Below, piece by piece: positions 8,957 to 19,047 of a stretch of DNA of 48,328 bases. Every line of letters starts with the position of its first letter. Positions within the stretch are counted from its first letter, which is position 1. This DNA comes from Rosenbergiella metrosideri (lineage in GTDB: Bacteria; Pseudomonadota; Gammaproteobacteria; Enterobacterales; Enterobacteriaceae), in NCBI RefSeq assembly GCF_022602565.1, contig NZ_JALBCV010000021.1, positions 1 through 48,328 of the forward strand. Reading direction: 5' to 3'. The notes under the pieces are model-generated. The model was given only the letters and a program-made list of their open reading frames with translations. It made no database searches and was not told the origin of the DNA. Made by a program: the position numbers and the translations under genes.

Positions 8957-10126
8957 TTACCCTGCATTAGCGGCAATGATTCGCTGAATAAGGTGATCGG
9001 CCTGCTGTAACTGTAAGGTTAATGCATCACTCTCATAAGCAGGAGATTTACGCATCACCGTGGCCAGTGCCTGACCGGAGGTATTACTGACATCGATGGT
9101 TACCTGAGTCGAGAGTCCGATACGTAGAGGATGTTGCTGGAGATCTTGCGGGTCTAAGGAAATGCGTACAGGTAAGCGTTGTACCACTTTAATCCAGTTA
9201 CCGCTGGCATTCTGCGCGGGAAGTAGAGAGAAGGCACTGCCTGTTCCCATATCCAAACCAACTACTTTGCCATGATAGGTGACTGCATCACCATAGATAT
9301 CGGCTGTCACGGTGACTGGCTGACCAATGCGTACCTCTGCAAGTTGTGTCTCTTTAAAGTTGGCATCTACCCATAATTCTTGACTGGGTACGACTACCAT
9401 CAGCGCGCTACTTGGCGTGATTTGTGCGCCGACTTGTACACTACGACGGGAGATGTAGCCGTCGATAGGACTACGAATATCGGTACGTTGGAGCGCCAGC
9501 CAAGCATCTCTGAGTGCGGCAGCACTTTGCTGGATGACTGGCTGCTGATCTAAAGGCGTATTCAGTAGCATGGCCTGATTCGCATTGAGTTGCTGAATCG
9601 CAACGTCGAGGGAGGCTTTAGCGCTGGCAGCGGTATCACGAGCATGTTGTAACTCTTCTCGACCAATCAATTGGCGTTGGGCGAGAGGTTCACGACGCGC
9701 CAAATCAGCTTCAGCCTGAGCGAGTGCAGTACGCTTTAACTCAATATTTGCTTGATATTGACGAGTATTAATCATTAATTGATGCACTTGTCGCACACTG
9801 CTGGCTAATGCGGTTTCAGCTTTATTCAGAGCTTGATTTGCATCGGTTTTATCTAATGAGACAAGGATATCGCCCTTATGTACCAAGTCGGTATTATCAA
9901 ACCATACTTTACTCACGCTACCTGACACCTGAGGGGATATTTGTATCTGATTTCCGGCAACGTAAGCATCGTCAGTATCCTGCTGGTGGCTCAATACTAA
10001 AAACCAATATAGAGCGTAGGCAATTGCGATAACAACACAGGCGGCCAGAAGTAGCATTAAAAGAGGTTTACGTTTTTTTCTTGAGGGGGTGCCAGTTGCT
10101 GAAAGTGTTTTTTCAACGGAAGTCAT
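8957..10126 (-). CDS. emrA: multidrug efflux membrane fusion protein EmrA
   Basis: Periplasmic adaptor that links EmrB to the outer-membrane channel. It has 389 residues (E. coli 390). A short cytoplasmic basic stretch (PSRKKRK) is followed by one transmembrane helix at about residues 23-45. Then come a lipoyl-type half motif (QISPQVSGSVSKVWF), a long coiled coil at about 95-205 rich in Gln and Ala, the second half motif (DIRSPIDGYISRRSV) and beta-barrel segments. It lies 87 bases after emrR and directly before emrB. Confidence 0.95.
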   Translation of the reverse strand: MTSVEKTLSATGTPSRKKRKPLLMLLLAACVVIAIAYALYWFLVLSHQQDTDDAYVAGNQIQISPQVSGSVSKVWFDNTDLVHKGDILVSLDKTDANQALNKAETALASSVRQVHQLMINTRQYQANIELKRTALAQAEADLARREPLAQRQLIGREELQHARDTAASAKASLDVAIQQLNANQAMLLNTPLDQQPVIQQSAAALRDAWLALQRTDIRSPIDGYISRRSVQVGAQITPSSALMVVVPSQELWVDANFKETQLAEVRIGQPVTVTADIYGDAVTYHGKVVGLDMGTGSAFSLLPAQNASGNWIKVVQRLPVRISLDPQDLQQHPLRIGLSTQVTIDVSNTSGQALATVMRKSPAYESDALTLQLQQADHLIQRIIAANAG

Positions 10127-10213
10127 AACTTCATCCTGCTATAAAGACTACAAATAAAAAACACTCCAGCTCAGTGAAGTGTATCAATCGAAAGTGTTAA
10201 TCAGTTTTTATTC

Positions 10214-10738
10214 TTATTCGGAACTCGGTGGAGAATTATGCGAAAAAGTATCTAAATGATTGAGTAGTTTACGGTAGATAGATTCCAATTGGTTTTGCTC
10301 TTCTGAGGAAAGAATCCCCCATATTTCTTGGAAACTGTCGTATTGAGGGGGAAGTATCTCGCAAAGAAACTCATAGCCAGCATCAGTAAGGTGGAGATTT
10401 AGGCAGCGGCGGTCATTATCGCTTTCACGGCGTTCAACCCAACCACGTTTTTGGAGTTCATCAGCAACGCGTGTTGCATTGGTACGCGAAGAGCCTAATG
10501 CGGAGCTTAATTCCGAAGGTTGGATACTTTGGTTTTGGCAAGCATCTAAAGTCAATAATGCATTAAAGATGGTGTCGTTAAGCCCACGATCTTTGAGCAT
10601 TTTATTACGATTTTCAAGAAGCTTGGTTTGAATATGCATATGTAGACGTGTTAACAACACCACACGTACAGGATAATTGTCGTGGCGAAGCGACAGATTA
10701 GATAACATTTTCTCAATTGGTTCGAAAGAACTGTCCAA
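10214..10738 (-). CDS. emrR: MarR-family repressor EmrR (MprA)
   Basis: Dimeric winged-helix repressor of emrRAB, released by uncouplers and phenolic drugs. The HTH core is at about residues 60-105 ([40 protein letters not shown]), nearly identical to E. coli in this part. An in-frame ATG at 10750 would add four residues (MRCD). I prefer TTG at 10738. It gives [12 protein letters not shown], matching the E. coli start, and GAGGTG sits at Shine-Dalgarno distance before it. The product is then 174 residues. Bases 10751-10991 upstream probably hold the autoregulated promoter; I could not mark the operator with confidence. Confidence 0.93.
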   Translation of the reverse strand: MDSSFEPIEKMLSNLSLRHDNYPVRVVLLTRLHMHIQTKLLENRNKMLKDRGLNDTIFNALLTLDACQNQSIQPSELSSALGSSRTNATRVADELQKRGWVERRESDNDRRCLNLHLTDAGYEFLCEILPPQYDSFQEIWGILSSEEQNQLESIYRKLLNHLDTFSHNSPPSSE

Positions 10739-10957
10739 GTCACACCTCATTTTACAGCTATGTACTAACGACTCGTTACCGCAATGCGCAGACGAAGGGT
10801 AATTACCTAACCGTTAACGTTGTCATAGATTGAAACTGATTACCAGCGATAAAATAACCAAGATGACTACTTTAATGCTAATTATCTAGTCGTGTTATAG
10901 AGTGCGATAGTATGAACGAGTTAGTGCAAAAGCGTTGGGCAAAAGATGCATAATAGT

Positions 10958-10977
10958 AAGGGCCACGACGGGCCCTT
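10958..10977 (-). terminator. probable proX terminator
   Basis: Inverted repeat AAGGGCC / GGCCCTT with a six-base loop, 15 bases after the proX stop on the minus strand. The tail that follows (ACTATTATG) is only partly T-rich, so termination may be incomplete. Confidence 0.6.
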
Positions 10978-10991
10978 GATAAGATGAGGCA

Positions 10992-11969
10992 TTAGTGTAG
11001 AGCGCTGGTGATCCAGTGATCAAACAAGGCTTGGTGACTCTTTATCCATCCATCAACATGACGATTAATATCGGCTTCAGAACTTTGGCCGGCACGCATG
11101 GCAGCATTCTCTGCATTGATATCGGCTAACGGTAACTTCATCTCTGCGAAAAGTTTAGCAGCAGCGGGATTTTTCTCGGCCCACTGTTTATTCGCGATGA
11201 TATTGATGTTGTTGACCTGGAAACCATAATTTTTACCATTAGGTAATGCGGTATTGGTCTTCTGTGGATCAGCAGAGAAAGGCACTTCTAACCAAACAAC
11301 ATCTTTACCTGGCTTGAGTACATCGCTGACCCAGAAAGGTGTCCAAGTATAATAGAGGATAGGCTTCCCTTGTTTGAATCGAGTGATGGTATCAGCCATC
11401 ATCGCCGCATAGTTCCCTTGATTATTAGAGACCGTTTGCTCAAGCTGATAGGCCTTCATTTGATAGGCAATCACAGTGTCGCATCCCCAGCCGGGTGTGC
11501 AGCCTGTCAGGTCGGCACGACCATCACCATTGCTATCAAAGAGTTTTGCGAGTTTAGGATCTTTTAACTGCTCGATATTCGTGATGTGATATTGCTCAGC
11601 AGTCTTCTTATCGATCAAATAGCCTTGTGCTGCGCCAGTGACATAATGCCCTTGCCGATAAAACGCTGTATTACCGCCTGCAGCATCGAACATATTCTCT
11701 TGTAAAGGCTGCCAGTTCACGGCCATGAAGGTCGCATCCCCTTTAGCAATCGAGGTATAGCCTACGTTGTAATCGACTTCTTCGGGCGCAGAGACTTGGT
11801 AGCCTAATTTTTCCAATGCCCGACTAACCAATAAGGTTTGGAAAGTTTCCTCGGTAATCGTGCTTTGAATAGGTTTAACCGTCTGACCTTGTCCAGGAAG
11901 ATCGCTAGCTTGAGCGCCAATACTGGTTAGTAGAGTCAGGGCTGCAGAAGTAATGAGTAATTTACGCAT
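10992..11969 (-). CDS. proX: glycine betaine/proline-betaine binding protein ProX
   Basis: Periplasmic solute receptor of the osmoprotectant ABC importer ProVWX. It has 325 residues with a Sec signal peptide of about 21 residues ([14 protein letters not shown]... cut after AQA). Mature sequence blocks [26 protein letters not shown] and PGWGCD match E. coli ProX. Tryptophans in VNWQPL, CTPGWGC and YTWTPFW correspond to the aromatic cage for betaine. It is the last gene of proVWX, nine bases after proW. Confidence 0.96.
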   Translation of the reverse strand: MRKLLITSAALTLLTSIGAQASDLPGQGQTVKPIQSTITEETFQTLLVSRALEKLGYQVSAPEEVDYNVGYTSIAKGDATFMAVNWQPLQENMFDAAGGNTAFYRQGHYVTGAAQGYLIDKKTAEQYHITNIEQLKDPKLAKLFDSNGDGRADLTGCTPGWGCDTVIAYQMKAYQLEQTVSNNQGNYAAMMADTITRFKQGKPILYYTWTPFWVSDVLKPGKDVVWLEVPFSADPQKTNTALPNGKNYGFQVNNINIIANKQWAEKNPAAAKLFAEMKLPLADINAENAAMRAGQSSEADINRHVDGWIKSHQALFDHWITSALH

Positions 11970-11978
11970 AGTCAGTTC

Positions 11979-13055
11979 TCAATGGTGAGTGGTGCGACGA
12001 AAAGGAGTTGTGAGCAGACCGATAGGTCCAGTTTGATACCAACGCTGGTGGCGCTGATGGCGTTTATCAACGCCGAAGGATTGTGTTAACCGATCGAGGA
12101 TAATAGCGAGAATAACGATACCGACCCCACCGATAGAGGCCTGTCCCATATCCAGACGACCAATACCCCGTAAAACCATTTGGCCTAACCCGCCGACCGC
12201 GATCATTGAGGCGATGACGACCATGGACAGTGCCAACATAAGCGTTTGGTTGATACCTGCCATGATAGAAGGCATCGCGATGGGAAGCTGAACCTTACAT
12301 AACATTTGCCACGGACTAGCGCCAAAAGATTGGCTCGCCTCGATCAGATCCTCAGGCACTTGCTTAATTCCGAGGATCGTCAGGCGGATGATTGGCGGTA
12401 CAGCAAAAATAATGGTGACCACCACACCCGGCACATTACCGATGCCGAATAGCATCACAATTGGGACCAAATAGACAAAAGCAGGCGTTGTCTGCATCGC
12501 ATCTAATAAAGGTCGTACCACTTTTGCGGCACGATCACTGCGTGCTAAAACAATACCCAGCGGAAGTCCTATCAGCACACAGAAGAATAGCGAGGTGAGG
12601 ACTAATGCTAGGGTAATCATTGCATCGTTCCAGACACCAATGCAGCCAATAAAAATCAGTGCGACAAACGTGCCGATTCCCATACGCGCGGTGGTTACCT
12701 GCCATGCCAGGCAAGCAAAGAGGATAATCGCCGCGGGGGCGGGGATATGAGTGAGTAACTGCTGAAAGCTACTTAAAATATAGTCGATAGGTATCCGTAT
12801 TCCTTGAAATAGCGGACGGCAATGTTCGACAAGGCCATTGATCCCCACTGTCACCCAGTGATCGAGTGGGATGAGTGTTGAGTGAAACGGATCACTTAAC
12901 GAGAAACTGTGATGCTCCACTGGTGCGCTATTTAACCAATCGCTTTGATCGGGTGTAGACGAAGGTGTCGTGCTGTTGGTTGTCCCGCCCCACGGATCAG
13001 CGCTGGTTGTGGTATCGGAACTTGTGCTCCAAGGGTCGTTAGTTGTCGTGGTCAT
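11979..13055 (-). CDS. proW: glycine betaine ABC transporter permease ProW
   Basis: Membrane subunit of ProU. It has 358 residues. The first 45 or so are a Thr/Ser/Pro-rich tail with the repeat DPW. A hydrophobic permease domain with about six or seven helices follows from residue 100. The EAA-type coupling loop that contacts ProV is [20 protein letters not shown]. The start codon overlaps the proV stop (ATGA), so translation is probably coupled. It pumps betaine when medium osmolarity rises. Confidence 0.96.
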   Translation of the reverse strand: MTTTTNDPWSTSSDTTTSADPWGGTTNSTTPSSTPDQSDWLNSAPVEHHSFSLSDPFHSTLIPLDHWVTVGINGLVEHCRPLFQGIRIPIDYILSSFQQLLTHIPAPAAIILFACLAWQVTTARMGIGTFVALIFIGCIGVWNDAMITLALVLTSLFFCVLIGLPLGIVLARSDRAAKVVRPLLDAMQTTPAFVYLVPIVMLFGIGNVPGVVVTIIFAVPPIIRLTILGIKQVPEDLIEASQSFGASPWQMLCKVQLPIAMPSIMAGINQTLMLALSMVVIASMIAVGGLGQMVLRGIGRLDMGQASIGGVGIVILAIILDRLTQSFGVDKRHQRHQRWYQTGPIGLLTTPFRRTTHH

Positions 13056-14248
13056 AGGTTACCGGCCTCGCGATTTAAAGCTTTTAATAGCGTACTTTTT
13101 GAAATTATTCCTAAGAATTGCTGCGTCTCATCGACCACTGGCAGGGCACAGGGTGCATCCGCCACCGGCGTAAAGAGATCGCTTAAGGAGGTCGACGCTT
13201 CGACAGGTGAGAGATGAGAGAGATAAGCCTGTTCTAACGGCAGATTTTCTTTAGCCGCACGCTGGAGGCTTTCGGCGGTCACTATGCCAGCATAGTGCTG
13301 TTTATTCAGGACATAGCCATAATCGCGGTCTTGATCGGTCAGTAACTTCAATGCTGATTTTGGTCCTAAACCAGTGACTCGGTGAATAATCGAGCCAGTG
13401 GCGGGTTTCACAATATCTTTCGCACTGAAGACCTGGCTAATATCGACCCCTCGGAAGAAGGTTTCTACATAGTCATTAGCCGGCTGATTGAGGATCTCAT
13501 CAGGGGTGCCCACCTGAACGACCTGACCGTTTTGCATAATGGCGATACGATCCCCGATACGCATCGCCTCATCCAAGTCGTGTGAGATAAAGACTATCGT
13601 ACGTTGCTGTTTTGATTGCAGTTTGACCAGCTCATCTTGCATCTCTGTACGAATGAGCGGGTCAAGGGCTGAAAAGGCTTCGTCCATCAGGAGAATATCG
13701 GGATCGTTAGCGAGCGCTCTGGCTAAACCGACACGCTGCCTCATTCCTCCAGAGAGCTGATCAGGCCAAGAGGAGGCATATTTTTCTAAACCAACTTGGC
13801 GAAGGGCTTCTAATGCTTTACTCAGTCGCTGTGATTTTTCAACGCCAGCCAAGGTCATACCAAATGCGGTATTGTCGAGTACTGTCATATGAGGCATCAG
13901 AGCAAAGGATTGGAAGACCATGCTGATTTTTGTTCGCCGTATCTCGCGCAGCGTTTTGTCAGAGACCTGGGCGATATCTTGGCCGTCGATCAGTACTTGG
14001 CCGCGGCTAGGGGTAATCAAACGGTTAAGTAGCCTGACCAATGTCGATTTACCGGAACCTGATAATCCCATGATCACAAATATCTCGCCTTCGTGAATCG
14101 TAAGGTCGACATTATTGACACCGACTGATAAGCCAGTTTTATCAAGTATGCTTTCTTTGTCGTAACCTTGTTCGAGCAACTTATAGGCGCGCTCAGGGTT
14201 GCCCCCAAAAATTTTATGCAAATTCTTGACTTGAAGTTTTATTGTCAT
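13052..14248 (-). CDS. proV: glycine betaine ABC transporter ATPase ProV
   Basis: Cytoplasmic ATPase of ProU. It has 398 residues. Walker A is GLSGSGKST at 61-69, the ABC signature LSGGMRQ at 165-171, Walker B ILLMDE at 185-190 and the switch His in FISHD near 220. Two CBS-type regulatory segments lie after about residue 280 ([17 protein letters not shown]). First gene of the operon. In E. coli this operon is preceded by nrdHIEF, which is absent here; ygaM follows at once beyond a 333-base spacer. Confidence 0.96.
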   Translation of the reverse strand: MTIKLQVKNLHKIFGGNPERAYKLLEQGYDKESILDKTGLSVGVNNVDLTIHEGEIFVIMGLSGSGKSTLVRLLNRLITPSRGQVLIDGQDIAQVSDKTLREIRRTKISMVFQSFALMPHMTVLDNTAFGMTLAGVEKSQRLSKALEALRQVGLEKYASSWPDQLSGGMRQRVGLARALANDPDILLMDEAFSALDPLIRTEMQDELVKLQSKQQRTIVFISHDLDEAMRIGDRIAIMQNGQVVQVGTPDEILNQPANDYVETFFRGVDISQVFSAKDIVKPATGSIIHRVTGLGPKSALKLLTDQDRDYGYVLNKQHYAGIVTAESLQRAAKENLPLEQAYLSHLSPVEASTSLSDLFTPVADAPCALPVVDETQQFLGIISKSTLLKALNREAGNL

Positions 14249-14526
14249 CTTTACAGTAATTTCCTGATATTATTTATTTTATCATTGAGTTATGAATTAT
14301 TCCCTTGTAGTTAGATAATTAAACCTATCATACTTAAATGCGTTAACAACCTTTTTATGCAATTTTATTTGCATACATATGCATTGATCTAAGAATTTTC
14401 TCAAGCGTGACAAGCGGTTAGGGGAAATTGTTTCAATAAATAAATTTAATCAAATATGTATGACTAATAATGATCACGCTAAGTAAATGGGCGGTGAAAG
14501 AGGGGATTTTTGGCGAAAGAACACAA
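14249..14526 (-). promoter_or_regulatory. AT-rich upstream region of proVWX
   Basis: This spacer holds no gene. It is strongly AT-rich, as expected for an osmoregulated, H-NS-silenced proU control region. A possible -10 element TATGAT lies at 14327-14332 (minus strand), but without a good -35. At 14357-14383 three ATGCA/TGCAT arms form two overlapping inverted repeats, ATGCAA-TTTTAT-TTGCAT and TGCAT-ACAT-ATGCA. Their role is not known to me. Confidence 0.5.
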
Positions 14527-14530
14527 AAAA

Positions 14531-14552
14531 AACCAGCGGCTGCGCGCTGGTT
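14531..14552 (-). terminator. ygaM terminator
   Basis: Stem AACCAGCG / CGCTGGTT, loop of six, followed on the minus strand by a run of eight T. It lies 30 bases after the ygaM stop and separates ygaM from the proV control region. Confidence 0.9.
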
Positions 14553-14581
14553 TATTGTGGTGTATTCAAGATACTAGTGTG

Positions 14582-14896
14582 CTATTTACGTGACAATAAT
14601 AGACCGAATACGAAACCTACTGCCGCGGTGACGCCTAAAGCTGACGCAGGGTTATCTTGAACCCATTGCGTCGCTTGACAGCCAGAGTCACATAAGTTTT
14701 CTCGGAGTGATTTCTTACCTTCATTGAAGGTAGCACGTGTTTTCTTGAGCAGGCGCTCTGCGTTACTGCGTGCTTCATCAATTCCTTCTTTGGCATCATC
14801 ACCGTAAGAATTTAAAAGGGCTTCTAGAGTATCAGCCAGTTCTCGAACGTCGGCATTATCTTCTGGTAAATCATATTGTTGTAATTTCTTAGCCAT
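14582..14896 (-). CDS. ygaM: DUF883-family membrane-anchored protein YgaM
   Basis: Member of the ElaB/YgaM/YqjD family. These are inner-membrane proteins with a cytoplasmic helical part; some relatives bind ribosomes in stationary phase. It has 104 residues. The amphipathic charged segment (ELADTLEALLNSYGDD, then DEARSNAERLLKKTRA) is followed by a C-terminal hydrophobic helix, SALGVTAAVGFVFGLLLS. A TTG 12 bases upstream is in frame, but it overlaps GGAG, the natural ribosome site for ATG 14896. The assignment as YgaM rather than ElaB rests on its divergent neighbour ygaC and on proV beyond, as in E. coli. Confidence 0.83.
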   Translation of the reverse strand: MAKKLQQYDLPEDNADVRELADTLEALLNSYGDDAKEGIDEARSNAERLLKKTRATFNEGKKSLRENLCDSGCQATQWVQDNPASALGVTAAVGFVFGLLLSRK

Positions 14897-15042
14897 TATA
14901 TTCTCCAAGATGTGAATTCGTGTTAATAATTATAGACAGCTTTTGATATTTGTATAATCTTAGAGAAAATTCCGAATGATCTGAACTACAAGCTTGTTGG
15001 GCTAGGATAAAGTTCACTGATAAAAAATTAAGGAGTTTTTAC

Positions 15043-15378
15043 ATGTATTTACGACCGAATGAAGTGGCTAAGGTATTAGAAAAAGCGGGATTTGAAGTCG
15101 ACGTGGTAACCCCGAAAACCTATGGTTATCGCCGCGCCGACCACTATGTTTATGTGAATCGTGAAGCTCGCTTGGGAAGAACGGCTTTAGTCATCCATCC
15201 TACTCTCAAAGAGCGTAGTCAGAATTTTGCAGAGCCGACATCCGATTTAAAAACCTGCGATCACTATAAGGAATTTCCGCTCTATCTTGCCAGTGATAAT
15301 CAAGAGCATTATGGAATTCCTCATGGTTTTAGTTCGCGAATCGCCTTAGAACGTTACTTATGCAGCATGTTTGGCTAG
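15043..15378 (+). CDS. ygaC: DUF2002 family protein YgaC
   Basis: Small cytoplasmic protein of unknown function, 111 residues (E. coli 114). The sequence is very close to E. coli YgaC over its length: [20 protein letters not shown], then [20 protein letters not shown], then [25 protein letters not shown] lies before ATG 15043. Divergent from ygaM. I know of no established role; in E. coli the gene is reported as iron-regulated, but I see no convincing Fur box here. Confidence 0.92.
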   Translation: MYLRPNEVAKVLEKAGFEVDVVTPKTYGYRRADHYVYVNREARLGRTALVIHPTLKERSQNFAEPTSDLKTCDHYKEFPLYLASDNQEHYGIPHGFSSRIALERYLCSMFG

Positions 15379-15415
15379 ACAAACCTTGTGAACCTAGCGG
15401 TACCGCATTATATCG

Positions 15416-15970
15416 CTACTGAGCTGTGGGCGGTAATAACGACTGATTGTCATTACCGCTGTGAAATTTTGCCAAATATTGAGGCTGGAAAATACACATT
15501 CTTAAGGTGTCACGGTATGTGCCATTAATAAAGAACTCCTGCTTTAGAATTCCTTCTGTTTCAAAGCCTAATTTCGAATAAATATGGATTGCTTTTTCGT
15601 TTTCTTTATCAACAATTAAATACAGCTTATAGAGATTCAATACCGAAAATCCGTATTCCATCGCGGCACGTGTTGCTTTATTGGCTAACCCTTTCCCCTG
15701 ATGATCAGGGGCGATGATAATTTGGAATTCTGCCCGCCGGTGAATATGGTTAATTTCTACTAGCTCCACTAGACCGGCTTTTTCACCTTCGTACTCGACC
15801 ACAAAACGACGTTCGCTTTGATCATGAATATGTTTATCGTAGAGATCGGAAAGCTCAACAAAGGCTTCATAAGGCTCCTCAAACCAATAGCGCATCACGG
15901 TAGCGTTATTATCCAGTTGATGAACAAAGCGAAGATCTTCACGTTCTAAAGGACGAAGTGTAATAGTCAT
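15416..15970 (-). CDS. speG: spermidine N1-acetyltransferase SpeG
   Basis: GNAT enzyme that acetylates spermidine and spermine with acetyl-CoA and so prevents polyamine toxicity. The product has 184 residues. The block [20 protein letters not shown], the acetyl-CoA loop [10 protein letters not shown] and [20 protein letters not shown] are almost as in E. coli SpeG. An in-frame ATG at 15988 would add six residues but has no ribosome site. ATG 15970 has AAGG eight bases before it. In E. coli speG lies far from ygaC, so this neighbourhood is rearranged. It is divergent from the allantoinase gene. Confidence 0.93.
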   Translation of the reverse strand: MTITLRPLEREDLRFVHQLDNNATVMRYWFEEPYEAFVELSDLYDKHIHDQSERRFVVEYEGEKAGLVELVEINHIHRRAEFQIIIAPDHQGKGLANKATRAAMEYGFSVLNLYKLYLIVDKENEKAIHIYSKLGFETEGILKQEFFINGTYRDTLRMCIFQPQYLAKFHSGNDNQSLLPPTAQ

Positions 15971-16036
15971 GATGAGGCCTTTTTTCATAAGACAATCGGA
16001 AAGAATATCGTAACTTTTGTTTCACCGAGCCGAAGT

Positions 16037-16052
16037 TGGCACAGGCTTTGCA
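16037..16052 (+). promoter_or_regulatory. sigma-54 (-24/-12) promoter of puuE
   Basis: TGGCACAGGCTTTGCA matches the sigma-54 consensus TGGCACR-N4-TTGCW at every defined position, with GG and GC ten bases apart. Transcription would start near 16063, about 33 bases before the allantoinase ATG. No clear NtrC site was seen upstream. Confidence 0.85.
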
Positions 16053-16095
16053 ATAATTGTTTCACGATATCGTTTTGATTCATGGAGTATTGTAG

Positions 16096-17046
16096 ATGAA
16101 GGGTAGTGAGATTATCAAAGAACTTCTTGCAGCAGAGTATCCGCGAGATTTGATTGGCTACGCGGGCAAACCGCCGAAAGTTGAGTGGCCCGGTAATGCA
16201 CGTGTTGCTGTGCAATTCGTCCTCAATTATGAAGAGGGGGCAGAGAATCACGTTGACCATGGTGATGCCGGCTCCGAACAGTTCTTGTCCGATATTATCG
16301 GCGCTGCGAGCTATCCTGACCGTCATATGTCGATGGACTCCCTGTATGAATACGGTTCTCGTGCCGGATTTTGGCGAATACATCAAGAGTTTCAACGCCG
16401 TGGGCTCCCCTTAACCGTATTTGGTGTTGCCATGGCTCTCGCCCGTCACCCTGAAATTGTTCAAGCCATTCGTGAGGCAGACTATGATGTGGTCAGTCAT
16501 GGCTGGCGCTGGATTCATTATCAAGGCATGTCCCCAGAGCAAGAAGCTGAGCACATGCAAAAAGCAACAGCAGTCCTTACTGAATTGTTTGGCAAACCGC
16601 CAGTGGGCTGGTACACAGGTAGAGATAGTCCCGCTACACGCCAGTTATTAGTCGAGCGAGGCGACTATCTGTATGACAGCGACTATTATGGCGATGATCT
16701 GCCTTTCTGGATGCCGGTGACTACTCGAGATGGACAAAAGCACTCTCATTTAGTGATCCCCTACACGCTGGAATGTAACGATATGCGTTTTGCAACGCCA
16801 CAAGGATTTAATACCGCTGAGCAGTTCTATACCTATTTGCGAGATAGTTTCGACGTTCTTTACCAAGAAGGCGGGACATCACCGAAAATGTTATCGATCG
16901 GGATGCATTGTCGATTATTAGGACGACCGGGTAAGTTCCGCGCGTTACAACGATTTCTTGATCATCTCCAACAATTTCCCGATGTGTGGATCTGTACGCG
17001 CCAGCAAATAGCAGAGCACTGGGTTACTCATCACCCAGCACCCTGA
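16096..17046 (+). CDS. puuE: allantoinase, PuuE (polysaccharide deacetylase-like) type
   Basis: Opens the ring of allantoin to give allantoate. This is the metal-independent allantoinase family related to polysaccharide deacetylases (PuuE of Pseudomonas, HpxB of Klebsiella), not the dihydroorotase-like AllB of E. coli. It has 316 residues. Family blocks are VQFVLNYEEGAE, RAGFWRIHQEFQRRGLPLTVFGVAMAL, VSHGWRWIHYQG and PVGWYTGRDSP. It should not be confused with E. coli puuE, a GABA aminotransferase. It stands alone on the plus strand, convergent with hpxZ, and has its own sigma-54 promoter. Its product feeds HpxK. Confidence 0.92.
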   Translation: MKGSEIIKELLAAEYPRDLIGYAGKPPKVEWPGNARVAVQFVLNYEEGAENHVDHGDAGSEQFLSDIIGAASYPDRHMSMDSLYEYGSRAGFWRIHQEFQRRGLPLTVFGVAMALARHPEIVQAIREADYDVVSHGWRWIHYQGMSPEQEAEHMQKATAVLTELFGKPPVGWYTGRDSPATRQLLVERGDYLYDSDYYGDDLPFWMPVTTRDGQKHSHLVIPYTLECNDMRFATPQGFNTAEQFYTYLRDSFDVLYQEGGTSPKMLSIGMHCRLLGRPGKFRALQRFLDHLQQFPDVWICTRQQIAEHWVTHHPAP

Positions 17047-17077
17047 TAATTAAGAGGAATGAGGGGAGCCTTATTCC

Positions 17078-17461
17078 TTAACTCATCACACTGACGTGGG
17101 CCGCGACGATTCGCCAACCTTGGGGAAACTTTATCCAGGTTTGTTGCTGGCGGCCTATTTTGCTGGTGTTTTCACGGGTGAATTCCGTGCTACACACCGC
17201 CATCTCTTCGCCGTAGGTCGTGATAACGGTATTTCTTAGGCTGCGGTCCAAATTAGCGGTAGGGCGGCTTGCGCGAAAAGCCTGAATTTCTTCGATACCA
17301 TAGAGATTCTCGCCTGCGCCGAGCCTAACCGTATAGGGGCTATGCCAAAAAAGCTCGTCCAATACCCCAGTATCATTAGTAGTTAAGGCGATTTCGTAGC
17401 GCTTGAAGTGGTGTTCGACTTCTGCAAGGACATGAGGAAGGTTAATTGTTATATCGGCCAT
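17078..17461 (-). CDS. hpxZ: AtzH-like protein HpxZ of oxalurate catabolism
   Basis: NTF2-like small protein of 127 residues in the DUF3225/AtzH-like family. AtzH of Pseudomonas removes CO2 and ammonia from 1,3-dicarboxyurea. The two residues that I recall as important in AtzH, Tyr22 and Arg46, fall at the same positions here (RYE and TVRLG). Last gene of hpxWXYZ, nine bases after hpxY, with AGGA before the ATG. HpxZ has no proven reaction in this pathway; a role on an N-carboxylated product of HpxY is my inference. Confidence 0.85.
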   Translation of the reverse strand: MADITINLPHVLAEVEHHFKRYEIALTTNDTGVLDELFWHSPYTVRLGAGENLYGIEEIQAFRASRPTANLDRSLRNTVITTYGEEMAVCSTEFTRENTSKIGRQQQTWIKFPQGWRIVAAHVSVMS

Positions 17462-17470
17462 CGATAATTC

Positions 17471-18856
17471 CTAAAAGAGTTGTTGTAACGTCACGTTGTT
17501 TTGCTCTAAGCGCCACGCGGCTTCCAAAGTCGTCGCTTCTTGATAGGGGGCAGCGATAAGCTGAACACCAATCGATAAACCGTTATCCGTACGCACTGGC
17601 GCAGTACATACCGGTAGTCCAACAAAAGAGATAGGTTGCGCGAGCATCCCCATACTGGCTTTTGTCGGTAAGGTTTTTCCTTGGATCTCGATCGATTGTT
17701 GCCCAATCACTGTCGCCGCACAAGGCGTTGCTGGCGCGATTAACAGATCGAACTTCTCAAACAGTGCCAACACCTGTCGGGTAAAATGTTCACGAAAGCG
17801 CTGGGCTTGCATAGGCCAGCTGGCGGGAAGCATGCATCCCGCCAATAAGCGTTCTCGGGAATTGGCTTCGAAGCGCTCTGGCATTTCACGTAGTGCGTTT
17901 AAATAATGGCTACCTCCCTCACTCGCGGTAAGTAAGAAGGCCGCGGAACGTGCTAACTCGGCATCGACCAGTTCGACTTCATGATCAGCCCCTAACGCCT
18001 GAGCAACTTTCGTCGTAACGGATCGGGCTTGATCGTCTGCCCACTGTGTAAAATACCCGCCTAGCACTGCAACTTTTAACGTCTTTTTTTGTTGTCCGAG
18101 CTGTGTCGAAACTAGGTTTACTGGATGATCGGATTGAAAGCGATCGCTGGGATCATGCCCTTGTAATTGATCATAGACCAGCGCCAGATCCTCGACATGG
18201 CGGGCCAACGGGCCAATATGATCGAGACTGGCGACGAATGGATGGCTGCCGCGTCGCGAGAGGCGTCCAAAGGTCGGCTTAAGGCCGAATACGCCACATA
18301 GTGAGGCGGGGACGCGAATCGATCCGTTGGTATCTGTTCCCAGCGAGAAATGTGCTAAGCCTGCCGCAACCGCGGCGGCAGAACCGCCCGAAGATCCCCC
18401 CGCGATACGCGTCATATCGAGAGGATTACGGCATGCACCATAATGACTATTCTCGGTGGTAAAACCATAGGCGTAAGCATCCATATTAAGCATACCGGTA
18501 AGGATCGCTCCTGACCGATTAAGCTGTTGAATCGCCCAAGCATCTTCAAGAGCCGCCTGACGTTGGCTGAAAAGCTCAGCTCCTGCGAGGGTCACTTCAT
18601 CCTTAACATCGAACAGGTTTTTAACAGCATAAGGAATCGCGGCGAGCGGCCCACACAGGTTACCCGCATCACGCTGTTTATCCAAGCTTATAGCCTGTTG
18701 TCGTGCCCTTGAAGCGGTAAGGGTCGTCCAAGCATTCAATTCGGGGTTCGCGGTGGCGATCGCAGAGAGATAATGCTCGGTGATTTCCACCGCGCTGAGT
18801 TGCTTGGATGCCCAACGTTGATGCAGCGCTTTAATCGTTAAGGAGGCGAGATTCAT
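17471..18856 (-). CDS. hpxY: amidase-signature hydrolase HpxY (AtzE family)
   Basis: Amidase-signature enzyme of 461 residues, related to AtzE (1-carboxybiuret amidohydrolase). The Ser-cisSer-Lys triad is complete: Lys79 in PYAVKNL, Ser155 in GGSSGGS and nucleophile Ser179 in DTNGSIRVP. Spacing 155 to 179 is as in other members. The start overlaps the hpxX stop (ATGA), which fits a stoichiometric pair like AtzG-AtzE or GatC-GatA. Likely substrate is oxalurate or a near relative, from operon context; the substrate is not shown by sequence. Confidence 0.87.
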   Translation of the reverse strand: MNLASLTIKALHQRWASKQLSAVEITEHYLSAIATANPELNAWTTLTASRARQQAISLDKQRDAGNLCGPLAAIPYAVKNLFDVKDEVTLAGAELFSQRQAALEDAWAIQQLNRSGAILTGMLNMDAYAYGFTTENSHYGACRNPLDMTRIAGGSSGGSAAAVAAGLAHFSLGTDTNGSIRVPASLCGVFGLKPTFGRLSRRGSHPFVASLDHIGPLARHVEDLALVYDQLQGHDPSDRFQSDHPVNLVSTQLGQQKKTLKVAVLGGYFTQWADDQARSVTTKVAQALGADHEVELVDAELARSAAFLLTASEGGSHYLNALREMPERFEANSRERLLAGCMLPASWPMQAQRFREHFTRQVLALFEKFDLLIAPATPCAATVIGQQSIEIQGKTLPTKASMGMLAQPISFVGLPVCTAPVRTDNGLSIGVQLIAAPYQEATTLEAAWRLEQNNVTLQQLF

Positions 18857-19038
18857 AGTTTCCAGACGCCTCCAACTTCTTGACGATCATCGAGTGGATA
18901 AGCCATCAATGGCGCGGCAATATCGGCAATACGGGCGAGTTGTAGAGCCAGTTCATCTCGGCGCGATGCATCGAGTTGTATATCGAGCAGCAGGCTCATT
19001 TGGGTAATATAACTCGGCCAATCAATTGTTTTATTCAT
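18853..19038 (-). CDS. hpxX: AtzG-like small subunit HpxX
   Basis: Protein of 61 residues, too short for domain recognition alone. Size, helical character (SRRDELALQLARIADIAAPLMAY) and position directly before an AtzE-like amidase match AtzG/HpxX (DUF4089), a GatC-like partner that stabilises the amidase. AAGGA lies seven bases before ATG 19038. It lies nine bases after hpxW and overlaps hpxY by four bases. Confidence 0.85.
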   Translation of the reverse strand: MNKTIDWPSYITQMSLLLDIQLDASRRDELALQLARIADIAAPLMAYPLDDRQEVGGVWKL

Positions 19039-19047
19039 TATTGTTCC

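Noticed and set aside
12945-13217. Plus-strand frames opposite proW and proV
   Set aside because: They lie wholly antisense to well-conserved genes, have no ribosome sites and show no familiar protein sequence.
14470-14530. Search for an nrdH or tRNA remnant between ygaM and proV
   Set aside because: No nrd-like reading frame and no cloverleaf could be drawn; only the ygaM terminator and AT-rich DNA are present.
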